A stretch of DNA of 21,397 nt from NCBI GenBank assembly GCA_030531285.1, contig JAUNNW010000004.1, positions 1 to 21,397 on the forward strand, given 5' to 3'. A model generated the notes under the pieces. It was not told the DNA's origin and did no database searches. It saw nothing but the letters and a program-made list of their open reading frames with translations. Below are positions 1 through 7,505 of this stretch, piece by piece; the first letter of the stretch is position 1, and every line of letters starts with the position of its first letter. The DNA comes from Synergistaceae bacterium (lineage in GTDB: Bacteria; Synergistota; Synergistia; Synergistales; Synergistaceae). A program made the position numbers and the translations under genes.

Positions 1-2811
1 CTGTTCAATACGACGCTTCACAGAGACATACGTTTTGTCAACAAGCGCATGAACAAAAAGAGCATGGCAAAGCTTCTTGACGACGCTTACGATCGGGTGG
101 GACAGGCGGCGATGGTCAGAATGCTTGACCAGATCAAATCCCTCGGCTACCACTGGTCGACAATGTCAGGCATAAGCCTCGGTGTCGGAGATATAATCAT
201 TCCGTCAGTAAAGAAAGAAATAGTTGACAACACAATGGAAAAAGACAATGTTCTGACCGATAACTATAACATGGGTATTCTTACGGAAGACGAATATCTC
301 CGTGAAAAAGATATCCTTTGGTCAGAAGCCGGCGGAAGAATTTCAGACCAGATTATGGACGGGCTTGATGAAACAAACTCACTCCGCATTATGGTTGATT
401 CAGGAGCCCGAGGCTCACGCGGACAGGTTGCACAGATGGCAGGCATCCGCGGTCTTATGGCAGACCCGTCAGGCAGAATCATAGGCTACCCGATCACCGC
501 AAACTTCGTTGAAGGGCTTAACACTCTCCAGTATTTCATTTCAACGCACGGCGCCAGAAAAGGACTTGCCGACACAGCTCTGCGTACGGCAAAATCAGGT
601 TATCTGACACGCCGCCTTGTTGACGTTGCGCAGGATCTCATCATAACAGAAGAAGACTGCGGAACGCACGAAGGCATAGAGATCCGCCCGCTCAGACAAC
701 AGGACGGAAAGATAATGATTTCCATGTCAGAACGCCTTGCAGGACGTATCAGCCTTGAAGAGCTGAAAAATCCAGAAACCGGCGAACTGCTGCTTGAAAG
801 AAATGAAGAAATTACAAACGAAAAGGCTGCTCTTATTGACAGACTCGGCATTGAATCAGTATGGGTCAGAAGCCCGCTTACCTGTGGCTGCAAAAACGGA
901 ATCTGCCGTATGTGCTACGGAAGAGACCTAAGCACGCGCCACAAGGTTTCAATCGGCGAATCGGTCGGTGTTGTCGCCGCACAGTCTATCGGCGAACCTG
1001 GTACGCAGCTTACGCTCCGTACCTTCCATACAGGCGGTGTTCACACTTCGGAAGACATCACGCAGGGTCTGCCGCGTATCGAACAGTTGTTTGAAGTCAG
1101 ACGTCCGAAGAAAGTTGCGATTCTGGCTGAAGTGGACGGAGAACTTGCGGAAATTAAGGTTACGGAAGGCAAACGCAAACTTATATTCACTGTTGAAAAC
1201 GAAACAGGTGAAGAAGAAAAAATCGCGTTCAACATACCTCTTTCACAGAACCTCAGCAGCGGCATAGTTGAAGGCTGCCACGTGACGAAAGGAATGCAGC
1301 TTACGGAAGGCTACATCGATCCGCAGCAGCTTCTTGAAGTTGAAGGTCTTGAAGCGGTACAGCACTATCTGCTTGACGGAATTCAGGAAGTCTACCGTTC
1401 ACAGGGCGTTACAATCAACGACAAGCATATTGAAACGATACTCCGCAAGGTTGCCCCGATTAACAGGGTTCGCGTAATTGAAGAGGGCGACAGTTCGTTT
1501 GTTTCAGGAGAACTTGTCTGGAAAGACATACTCGTTGACGCTGTCAAAAAGATAGCCGAAAACAATGAAATTTCGCTCGATCGGTCTGTAGAATTCCTTG
1601 AGAAGTTCGAAATCAAACAGCTTCCTACGGAATACCAGCAGCAGGTAAAAGGCAAGAAAACTCCGAAACTGAACCGCGCCATGCTTGCGGAAATGCTCAG
1701 ACCCGGCGGCAGTACGGGTGAGGTGCTTGCGGCTGACGAAAACGGCGAAGTTGAAATTATTCTCGGCGACGCGGCTTTCAGACGCACGATTGAGGGCAGG
1801 GAACTTATTCAGGACTTTGAAGACCCAAGAACGGGCGAAATCCTTATCAAAAAAGGACAAAAGCTTACGGACAAGGACCTTACGACCATAGTTTCATGCG
1901 TACCGCAGCCGATACAGGTAAGGAATATAAAATTCCTGAACAACGCAATCAACTCACGCTGGCTTGCAGAAGACGTAAAACAAGGCGGCAAGGTCGTTCT
2001 CAAAGCAGACAGTTGTGTTGATGAAACAGCGGTCAAAATAATATGCAACTATGGCATTGAGGGTATCAAACTTTGGAAAAACAACGACCGTGTTGAAGTA
2101 AAAGGCATAATGCGCAACTACCTTAAAGACTTGAAGGGCAATCCTCTCACGCAGGCGTTTGACGAAGACGGTGAAGTCGTGGAAAACCGCGCCCAGACTA
2201 TCGACGACGCAATAGTAAACGGACTTGTTGGCGGAAAGATTTCGGGCATTGAAACGGAAGGTAAAATTATAACCCGTGAAAAAGTTATCAAAGAAGCCCT
2301 CTCATCAAAACTGAAAGGCAAAGTCCTGCTTGAAACCGTAGAAAACACGGAAGGCACGATACTTGCCGGAACGGAAATCACTCCTGACGTGCTTGGAAAG
2401 ATTGCTGAAATTGCGCCCGAAACGCTTGTCGTGCGTTCAAAACAGGCAATGAGCGAATACGGGCAGATTATCGCAAGAGTGGCATTTGTGCGCAGACTCA
2501 GGGAGGCACCGAAATGGAAACCTGTCGTTCACGGCGTTACCAAAGCGGCACTGGCTACGGACAGCTTCCTCTCGGCAGCGTCCTTCCAGCAGACGGCACA
2601 GGTGCTTGCGGCGTCTGCGGTGCGCGGGGATGTTGATAATCTTGTCGGACTCAAAGAGAACGTTATTATAGGACTTCTTATTCCTTCAGGTACCGGAATT
2701 GAGCGCTATAACAAGGTTGAAGTGACGGATGTCTACACTCAGACGGAAGAAACCCCTGCGGAAGAAATTCCGGCTGAAACTGCGGCTGAGGATTCCGGCG
2801 CTGAAGAATAA
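1..2811 (+). CDS. rpoC: RNA polymerase beta prime subunit, 3' part (5' end outside window)
   Basis: This is the C-terminal 936 residues of the catalytic beta prime subunit; the reading frame is open from base 1, so the gene starts upstream. Recognisable parts in order are the start of the secondary-channel region, the bridge helix and trigger loop (SGARGS at about 397-414, then ISTHGARKG and SGYLTRRL at about 537-615), and the second zinc site with cysteine codons at 658, 883, 904 and 913. GEPGTQLTLRTFH follows at about 994-1029, and the SFLSAASFQ block lies near 2560-2590. The trigger loop lacks the large insertion found in Escherichia coli. Instead about 300 extra residues sit between a GELV motif (ending near 1521) and GVTKAAL (near 2533). 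The C-terminal tail is acidic, rich in E, A and T. Identification is certain; the role of the insert is unknown. Confidence 0.98.
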   Translation: MFNTTLHRDIRFVNKRMNKKSMAKLLDDAYDRVGQAAMVRMLDQIKSLGYHWSTMSGISLGVGDIIIPSVKKEIVDNTMEKDNVLTDNYNMGILTEDEYLREKDILWSEAGGRISDQIMDGLDETNSLRIMVDSGARGSRGQVAQMAGIRGLMADPSGRIIGYPITANFVEGLNTLQYFISTHGARKGLADTALRTAKSGYLTRRLVDVAQDLIITEEDCGTHEGIEIRPLRQQDGKIMISMSERLAGRISLEELKNPETGELLLERNEEITNEKAALIDRLGIESVWVRSPLTCGCKNGICRMCYGRDLSTRHKVSIGESVGVVAAQSIGEPGTQLTLRTFHTGGVHTSEDITQGLPRIEQLFEVRRPKKVAILAEVDGELAEIKVTEGKRKLIFTVENETGEEEKIAFNIPLSQNLSSGIVEGCHVTKGMQLTEGYIDPQQLLEVEGLEAVQHYLLDGIQEVYRSQGVTINDKHIETILRKVAPINRVRVIEEGDSSFVSGELVWKDILVDAVKKIAENNEISLDRSVEFLEKFEIKQLPTEYQQQVKGKKTPKLNRAMLAEMLRPGGSTGEVLAADENGEVEIILGDAAFRRTIEGRELIQDFEDPRTGEILIKKGQKLTDKDLTTIVSCVPQPIQVRNIKFLNNAINSRWLAEDVKQGGKVVLKADSCVDETAVKIICNYGIEGIKLWKNNDRVEVKGIMRNYLKDLKGNPLTQAFDEDGEVVENRAQTIDDAIVNGLVGGKISGIETEGKIITREKVIKEALSSKLKGKVLLETVENTEGTILAGTEITPDVLGKIAEIAPETLVVRSKQAMSEYGQIIARVAFVRRLREAPKWKPVVHGVTKAALATDSFLSAASFQQTAQVLAASAVRGDVDNLVGLKENVIIGLLIPSGTGIERYNKVEVTDVYTQTEETPAEEIPAETAAEDSGAEE
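1522..2532 (+). other. Large lineage-specific insertion in the beta prime C-terminal region
   Basis: Between the conserved GELV block and the GVTKAAL block, short beta prime subunits such as that of Bacillus have roughly 30 residues by my recollection; here there are about 337 codons. The frame is open throughout and codon use matches the rest of the gene. Inside are three or more segments resembling a module that also occurs at 739-885: an L-x-(E/D)-x-(V/L) start, a (D/N)P-x-TGE-like turn, an (I/L/V)T/D-x(n) helix, and a hydrophobic GI-x-x-(V/I)-x-(V/L) strand often ending in VR. Such repeated sandwich-barrel-like modules are known as insertions in bacterial RNA polymerase large subunits. 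Assignment to that fold is inference. Confidence 0.6.
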
Positions 2812-2836
2812 AGTTCCGGCTAAAACAAAAACTACG

Positions 2837-2870
2837 GCAAAGCGGCGGATTTTCCGCCGCTTTGCTTGTT
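2837..2870 (+). terminator. Rho-independent terminator after rpoC
   Basis: A perfect 13-base inverted repeat lies at 2837-2849 and 2853-2865 with a three-base TTT loop. Its core is GCGGCGGA/TCCGCCGC and it begins 26 bases after the rpoC stop. The following tract (TTGTT) is a poor U-run, but the stem is strong and GC-rich. It would end the upstream rpoB-rpoC type transcript before the promoter at 2949. Confidence 0.8.
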
Positions 2871-2921
2871 GGATAACTGTAAAATATTTCATATTTATAA
2901 GTTGAAAAGACAGAATTATAA

Positions 2922-2948
2922 TTTTCCAGCATCTGCTGAAAATTTTTG
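2922..2948 (+). terminator. Possible second, weaker terminator-like hairpin
   Basis: TTTT (2922-2925), a bulged C and CAGC (2927-2930) can pair with GCTG (2935-2938) and AAAA (2939-2942), leaving a four-base loop. ATTTTTG follows. The stem is short, so this may be chance in an AT-rich region. It ends directly against the -35 box of the rpsL promoter and could also be read as an AT-rich upstream element. Confidence 0.3.
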
Positions 2949-2977
2949 TTGACAAATTGTGTTTATGCAGTTAATAT
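2949..2977 (+). promoter_or_regulatory. Sigma70-type promoter for the rpsL (str) operon
   Basis: A perfect TTGACA -35 box at 2949-2954 is followed by a 17-base spacer and TAATAT at 2972-2977, which matches the TATAAT consensus at four positions including the first two and the last. The region upstream (2881-2945) is very AT-rich, as in strong ribosomal promoters. Transcription would start near 2983-2985, giving a leader of about 267 bases before rpsL. It is the only convincing promoter I see in the window. Confidence 0.78.
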
Positions 2978-2983
2978 CTATCG

Positions 2984-3250
2984 GTGCGCCTTTTTGTACA
3001 AGGGCTATGACTGTGCCCATACGGGTAGTCTCATAGGCTGAAAAGCTCGATGATTGCTGGTTTTTTAGCTGTATGACCTCAGTCGAACAAGGCGGATTTG
3101 ACGGATAAGAGTTGAAGGCTCACCGTCATATTATGGTTATGTGCGCCTTGTGCACAAAATAATGCTAACCACGGCGGTCCGGTGCAATTCAGGTCAAATT
3201 GCCTACAGGATCAGCCGAAAAACAAAAAAACAAAGAAAGGAGGAGATTGT
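2984..3250 (+). promoter_or_regulatory. Long structured 5' leader of rpsL, candidate regulatory RNA
   Basis: This 267-base stretch lies between the promoter and the rpsL start and has no convincing gene. Several hairpins can be read directly. CTATGA 3005-3010 pairs with TCATAG 3031-3036, with inner ACT/AGT and CCC/GGG pairs. GCTGAAAA from 3037 pairs with TTTTTTAGC 3061-3069. TGACGG 3099-3104 pairs with CCGTCA 3123-3128. GGTTA 3135-3139 pairs with TAACC 3166-3170 and encloses TGTGC/GCACA with loop GCCTTGT (3145-3151). GGCGGTCC 3173-3180 pairs with GGATC-A-GCC 3208-3216 and encloses GCAATT/AATTGC. The seven-base loop at 3145-3151 is fully complementary to ACAAGGC at 3087-3093, suggesting a pseudoknot. 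It matches no riboswitch or ribosomal leader that I recognise. Regulation of the str operon is inferred. Confidence 0.6.
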
Positions 3251-3622
3251 ATGCCGACAATTAGCCAGTTGATTCGTACGGGCAGAGAAGAGAAAAGACA
3301 CCGTTCAAGCTCACCGGCACTCCAGAACAATCCGCAGCGCCGCGGTGTATGCACGCGTGTCTACACGGTAACACCGAAAAAACCTAACTCAGCTCTTCGT
3401 AAAGTCGCCCGTGTGCGTCTTACGAACGGTATTGAAGTTACTGCGTACATCCCGGGAGTCGGACACAACCTTCAGGAACACTCAGTTGTTCTCGTTCGCG
3501 GAGGACGTGTAAAAGACCTTCCTGGTGTCCGTTATCACATTGTCAGAGGAACACTCGACTGCGGCGGAGTTGAAAATCGCCGCCAGAGCCGCTCGCTCTA
3601 CGGTGCACGTAGACCGAAGTAA
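3251..3622 (+). CDS. rpsL: 30S ribosomal protein S12
   Basis: S12 sits at the decoding centre of the small subunit and helps check codon-anticodon pairing. The product is 123 residues, the usual size. The TPKKPNSALRK block (residues 41-51, with Lys43 and Lys44) and RGGRVKDLPG (83-92, with Lys88 and Asp89) are intact. They carry lysines at the classic streptomycin-resistance positions, so the sequence looks like the sensitive wild type. I chose ATG 3251 because AAAGGAGGAG (3237-3246) lies just upstream and MPTISQLIR is the normal N-terminus. An in-frame GTG at 3182 would add residues encoded by the leader hairpin and is unlikely. It is the first gene after the promoter and leader. Confidence 0.97.
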   Translation: MPTISQLIRTGREEKRHRSSSPALQNNPQRRGVCTRVYTVTPKKPNSALRKVARVRLTNGIEVTAYIPGVGHNLQEHSVVLVRGGRVKDLPGVRYHIVRGTLDCGGVENRRQSRSLYGARRPK

Positions 3623-3644
3623 TATTTAAAGGGAGGAATTTCTA

Positions 3645-4115
3645 ATGTCACGTAAAGGACATATCAGAAAACGCGTTTCACCGCCCGATTCAGTCTATAA
3701 CAATGCCGTAATGGGAAGATTTATCAGCTGTCTCATGCTTGACGGCAAGAGAAGCGTTGCTGAAAAGATTTTCTACGGAGCACTGAATCTGGCAGCAGGC
3801 CGTCTCGACCTCAAACCTGAAGAGGTTTTCGAGAAAGCAATGACAAGCGTGGCGCCGCTCGTTGAGGTTCGTCCCCGCCGCGTAGGCGGAGCAATCTATC
3901 AGGTACCTGTCGAAGTTACGGCACCGCGCGGACAGGCGCTTGCGACACGCTGGATTATTAACTTCTCGCGCTCACGCAAAGGCATGCCGATGATGGAAAG
4001 ACTCGCAAGAGAATTTCAGGATGCATGCAAAGGCGAAGGCGGTTCAATCAAGAAAAGAGAAGACACACACCGCATGGCTGAGGCGAACAAAGCGTTTGCT
4101 CACTATCGCTGGTAG
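3645..4115 (+). CDS. rpsG: 30S ribosomal protein S7
   Basis: S7 starts assembly of the 30S head by binding the 3' domain of 16S rRNA, and lies near the exit-site tRNA. The 156-residue length is standard, and the N-terminal MSRKGHIRKR, the central RPRRVGGAIYQVPVEV and the C-terminal AFAHYRW are all typical. GGGAGG at 3631-3636 precedes ATG 3645. The gap to rpsL is only 22 bases, so the large S12-S7 intercistronic element that binds S7 in E. coli has no room here. Any feedback control would have to act elsewhere, for example in the leader before rpsL. Confidence 0.97.
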   Translation: MSRKGHIRKRVSPPDSVYNNAVMGRFISCLMLDGKRSVAEKIFYGALNLAAGRLDLKPEEVFEKAMTSVAPLVEVRPRRVGGAIYQVPVEVTAPRGQALATRWIINFSRSRKGMPMMERLAREFQDACKGEGGSIKKREDTHRMAEANKAFAHYRW

Positions 4116-4179
4116 AAACAACTGTAGCGCAGAGTATTTGTTTTAAGTTTTAAAGTTAGGATTTGGTGGTGTTAGCGAG

Positions 4180-6246
4180 ATGCAAGGCATCGACTTGAGC
4201 AAAGTGCGCAATATAGGAATAGCAGCGCACATAGACGCAGGGAAAACGACTACTACGGAGCGTATCCTTTTCTATACTGGCAAGAAGCACAAAATCGGTG
4301 AAACACACGAGGGCAGTGCTACTATGGACTGGATGGAGCAGGAGCGCGAACGTGGCATTACGATTACCTCCGCCGCTACAACCTGCTTTTGGAACGATTG
4401 TCTTATCAATATAATTGACACACCCGGACACGTTGACTTTACGGTTGAAGTCGAACGTTCAATGCGAGTACTTGACGGAGCAGTTTCAGTTTTCTGTGCC
4501 GTCGGAGGAGTTGAACCGCAGTCTGAAACAGTTTGGCGTCAGGCCGACAAATATCATGTTCCGCGTGTAGCATTCGTTAACAAAATGGACAGAGTTGGAG
4601 CGGATTTCATGGCTGTTGTAGACCAGATGAAAAACCGTCTGGGCGCAAAAGCGATTCCGATACAGCTTCCCATAGGTGTCGAAGATACGTTCAAAGGAAT
4701 GGTTGACCTTATTAAAATGAAAGCCGTTATCTATGACGATACTCTCGGCACCGAGTACCACATTGCGGAAATTCCTCCGCAGCTTAAAGATGACGCCGAA
4801 ATTGCGAGAATGGAAATGATTGAGGCGTTGGCAGATCATGACGATGAACTTATGAGTCTTTATCTTGAAGGCAAAGAAGTGCCGAACGAACTTATCACGA
4901 AGGTTCTTCGCAGTGCCACGATAAAGATGGAGATATTTCCCGTCATGTGCGGCTCAGCTTTTAAAAACAAAGGTGTTCAGCCGTTGCTTGACGCAATAGT
5001 CGACTATCTGCCCAGCCCGCTCGATATGCCTCCTGTAACCGGCGTCGATCCTGACGACATAACGAAAGAAAAGAGCTTCAAAACAGACGTTAAAGAACCT
5101 TTTGCAGCTCTTGCTTTCAAGGTTATGGTTGACCCGTTTGTCGGAAGAATAGTTTTCTGCCGCATTTATTCAGGTAGCATTGAAAACGGTGTCACAGTCT
5201 ACAATTCAGATACAAGACGTCGCGAACGTGTAGGACGCATCCTGCGCATGCATGCTGACAAGCGTGAAGACATCGACAGCGCCCAGGCAGGTCTCATAGT
5301 TGCTATACCGGGGCTCAAGATGGTCCGCACAGGCGACACTCTTTGCGATGAAAAGAACCCTATACTGCTTGAGAACCTAACGTTCCCGGATCCGGTCATC
5401 TCGCTCTCCGTCGAGCCGATGAGCAAAGCGGACCAGATTAAACTGGCAAAGGGACTCGAAGCTCTTGCAGAAGAAGACCCAACGTTTAAGGTTTCACTTA
5501 ACGAAGAGACGGGACAGACTCTCATAAGCGGTATGGGAGAACTTCATCTTGATATTATCGTTGACAGGCTTCGCAGAGAATTTAACGTTGAAGTTAAAGT
5601 CGGAGCTCCTCAGGTTGCGTACAAAGAAACAATCCGCAAACCGGCAAGAGCAGAAGGCAAATTTGTCCGCCAGTCAGGCGGTAAAGGTCAGTACGGAGAC
5701 GTTGTTCTTGAAGTCGAACCGCTCGAAGGCGGAGTCGGTTTCGAATGGGAGGACAAAATCGTCGGCGGTGCTGTACCTAAGGAATATGTTCCTGCGGCTC
5801 AGAAAGGCGTTGAAGATGCGCTTAACAACGGTATCCTTGGAGGATATCCTGTCATCGGTATAAAATGCTCAATAGTTGACGGCAGCTACCACGAAGTGGA
5901 CAGCTCCGAAATGGCATTCCGCGTTGCAGGTTCCATGGCGATAAAGGAATGTTTGAAGAAAGCAGATCCTGTGCTTATGGAACCGATGATGAGAGTTGAA
6001 GTCGTTGTCCCCGAAGAATACATGGGCGACGTAATCGGAGACATCTCATCGCGCCGTGGCAGAGTATCGGAAATGGATGTACGGGCAAATGCAAGAATAG
6101 TAAAAGCGTTTGTCCCGCTTGCGGAAATGTTCGGTTACGCGACGGATTTAAGAAGCAGAACGTCCGGAAGAGGATCCTTCACAATGACATTTGATCATAA
6201 TGAAGAGGTTCCCAGAAGTGTTGCCGAAGAGCTCCTTAAAAACTAA
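4180..6246 (+). CDS. fusA: Elongation factor G (translocation GTPase)
   Basis: EF-G uses GTP to move tRNAs and mRNA through the ribosome and, with ribosome recycling factor, helps split post-termination ribosomes. The 688-residue length is normal. GTPase motifs are AHIDAGKTT (residues 16-24), RGITI in switch I, DTPGH (80-84) and NKMD (134-137). Domains II to V follow, with the domain IV to V blocks GKGQYGDV and SSRRGRVSEM present. The start ATG 4180 gives the usual short N-terminus before IRNIGIAAH-type sequence. Its ribosome binding site is weak: only GGTGGTG lies about ten bases upstream. The 64-base gap after rpsG shows no clear promoter or terminator. Confidence 0.98.
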   Translation: MQGIDLSKVRNIGIAAHIDAGKTTTTERILFYTGKKHKIGETHEGSATMDWMEQERERGITITSAATTCFWNDCLINIIDTPGHVDFTVEVERSMRVLDGAVSVFCAVGGVEPQSETVWRQADKYHVPRVAFVNKMDRVGADFMAVVDQMKNRLGAKAIPIQLPIGVEDTFKGMVDLIKMKAVIYDDTLGTEYHIAEIPPQLKDDAEIARMEMIEALADHDDELMSLYLEGKEVPNELITKVLRSATIKMEIFPVMCGSAFKNKGVQPLLDAIVDYLPSPLDMPPVTGVDPDDITKEKSFKTDVKEPFAALAFKVMVDPFVGRIVFCRIYSGSIENGVTVYNSDTRRRERVGRILRMHADKREDIDSAQAGLIVAIPGLKMVRTGDTLCDEKNPILLENLTFPDPVISLSVEPMSKADQIKLAKGLEALAEEDPTFKVSLNEETGQTLISGMGELHLDIIVDRLRREFNVEVKVGAPQVAYKETIRKPARAEGKFVRQSGGKGQYGDVVLEVEPLEGGVGFEWEDKIVGGAVPKEYVPAAQKGVEDALNNGILGGYPVIGIKCSIVDGSYHEVDSSEMAFRVAGSMAIKECLKKADPVLMEPMMRVEVVVPEEYMGDVIGDISSRRGRVSEMDVRANARIVKAFVPLAEMFGYATDLRSRTSGRGSFTMTFDHNEEVPRSVAEELLKN

Positions 6247-6292
6247 ATAAATCAGCAAGTACTTATAAAAACTCAAAGGGAGGAAACAGGAA

Positions 6293-7483
6293 ATGGCAAA
6301 AGAGAAATTTGAAAGAACCAAGCCCCATCTTAACATAGGAACCATTGGTCATATAGACCACGGTAAGACGACCCTGACGGCGGCAATCACGAAGACGCTT
6401 GCCCGTCACGGCGGAGCGGACTTTACGCCGTTCAACATGATCGACAAAGCGCCGGAAGAAAGAGAACGCGGAATAACCATCAACATAGCCCACGTTGAAT
6501 ACCAGACAGAAACGAGACACTACGCTCACATTGACTGCCCGGGACACGCAGACTACATCAAAAACATGATCACCGGTGCGGCCCAGATGGACGGAACAAT
6601 CCTCGTTGTCGCAGCCTCAGACGGACCGATGCCGCAGACAAGGGAACACGTACTCCTTGCCCGTCAGGTCAACGTCCCTGCAATAGTCGTATTCATGAAC
6701 AAATGCGACATGGTTGACGACCCCGAACTTCTCGACCTCGTTGAAATGGAAATCAGAGACCTCCTCAGCGAATACGAATTCCCCGGAGACGAAATACCCA
6801 TCATCCGCGGCTCAGCGCTCAAAGCGCTCGAATCAGACGAAGACAACGAATGGACACAGAAAATACTCGACCTCATGCAGGCATGCGACGACTACATTCC
6901 GTCACCTGCGCGTGAAACAGACAAACCGTTCCTCATGCCGATAGAAGACGTCTTCACAATCACTGGACGCGGCACGGTTGTAACGGGAAGAGTAGAACGC
7001 GGAATAATCCATGCCGGAGACGAAGTAGAAATCGTAGGAATCCGAGACACGCAGAAAACAGTAGCGACATCGCTTGAAATGTTCCGCAAAATACTTGACG
7101 AAGCAGAAGCCGGAGACAACGTAGGAGTACTTCTCCGCGGGACAGGCAAAGACGACGTTGAACGCGGACAGATTCTCGGCAAACCCGGCTCAATCAAGCC
7201 GCACACGCACTTCAACGCGGAAGTCTACGTACTTAAAAAAGAAGAAGGCGGACGTCACACGCCGTTCTTCAGCGGCTACAAACCGCAGTTCTACTTCAGG
7301 ACGACAGACGTAACCGGAGAAATCAAACTTGAAGAAGGCGTAGAAATGGTAATGCCCGGAGACCACAGCAAATTTGAAGTCAAACTCATAGCGCCGATAG
7401 CGATGGAAGAAGGACTTCGTTTTGCAGTACGCGAAGGCGGCCATACGGTCGGCGCCGGCGTCGTTACCTCAATTATCGAATAA
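6293..7483 (+). CDS. tuf: Elongation factor Tu
   Basis: EF-Tu carries aminoacyl-tRNA to the ribosomal A site as a GTP complex. The protein has 396 residues. Motifs are GHIDHGKT (19-26; Ile replaces the commoner Val), RGITI in switch I, DCPGH (81-85) and NKCD (136-139). Domains 2 and 3 are complete, with TGRGTVVTGRVERG in domain 2 and FFSGYKPQFYFRTTDVTG in domain 3. The C-terminus reads GGHTVGAGVV, with His where Arg is common. AAAGGGAGG at 6276-6283 is a strong ribosome binding site. Only 22 bases separate it from rpsJ, so it joins the str and S10 clusters. No second tuf copy is in the window. Confidence 0.98.
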   Translation: MAKEKFERTKPHLNIGTIGHIDHGKTTLTAAITKTLARHGGADFTPFNMIDKAPEERERGITINIAHVEYQTETRHYAHIDCPGHADYIKNMITGAAQMDGTILVVAASDGPMPQTREHVLLARQVNVPAIVVFMNKCDMVDDPELLDLVEMEIRDLLSEYEFPGDEIPIIRGSALKALESDEDNEWTQKILDLMQACDDYIPSPARETDKPFLMPIEDVFTITGRGTVVTGRVERGIIHAGDEVEIVGIRDTQKTVATSLEMFRKILDEAEAGDNVGVLLRGTGKDDVERGQILGKPGSIKPHTHFNAEVYVLKKEEGGRHTPFFSGYKPQFYFRTTDVTGEIKLEEGVEMVMPGDHSKFEVKLIAPIAMEEGLRFAVREGGHTVGAGVVTSIIE

Positions 7484-7505
7484 TTCGATTTAGGAGTTGA
7501 GCATT

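Noticed and set aside
3007..3036. A nine-codon frame from ATG 3007 in the leader.
   Set aside because: AAGGG lies only two bases before the ATG, too close for initiation, and the frame lies inside a hairpin.
3050..3108. Two tiny overlapping reading frames in the rpsL leader (8 codons from ATG 3050 and 11 codons from ATG 3073) as leader peptides.
   Set aside because: Neither has a ribosome binding site, the codons show no run of one amino acid, and both fall inside bases better explained by RNA structure.
3182..3250. GTG 3182 as an upstream start of rpsL.
   Set aside because: It would add 23 residues absent from S12 and encoded by the hairpin; ATG 3251 has a perfect ribosome binding site.
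2984..3250. T-box, tmRNA, 6S, SRP or RNase P RNA in the leader.
   Set aside because: None of the conserved cores I know, such as the T-box antiterminator sequence or RNase P helix signature, could be found.
3645..3660. An S7-binding translational operator between rpsL and rpsG.
   Set aside because: The gap is only 22 bases and contains little beyond the ribosome binding site; no stable hairpin is visible.
7430..7470. His for Arg in the EF-Tu C-terminal GGRTVGAG motif as a drug-resistance mutation.
   Set aside because: The position is not one I know for kirromycin-type resistance, and the rest of the protein is ordinary, so lineage variation is more likely.
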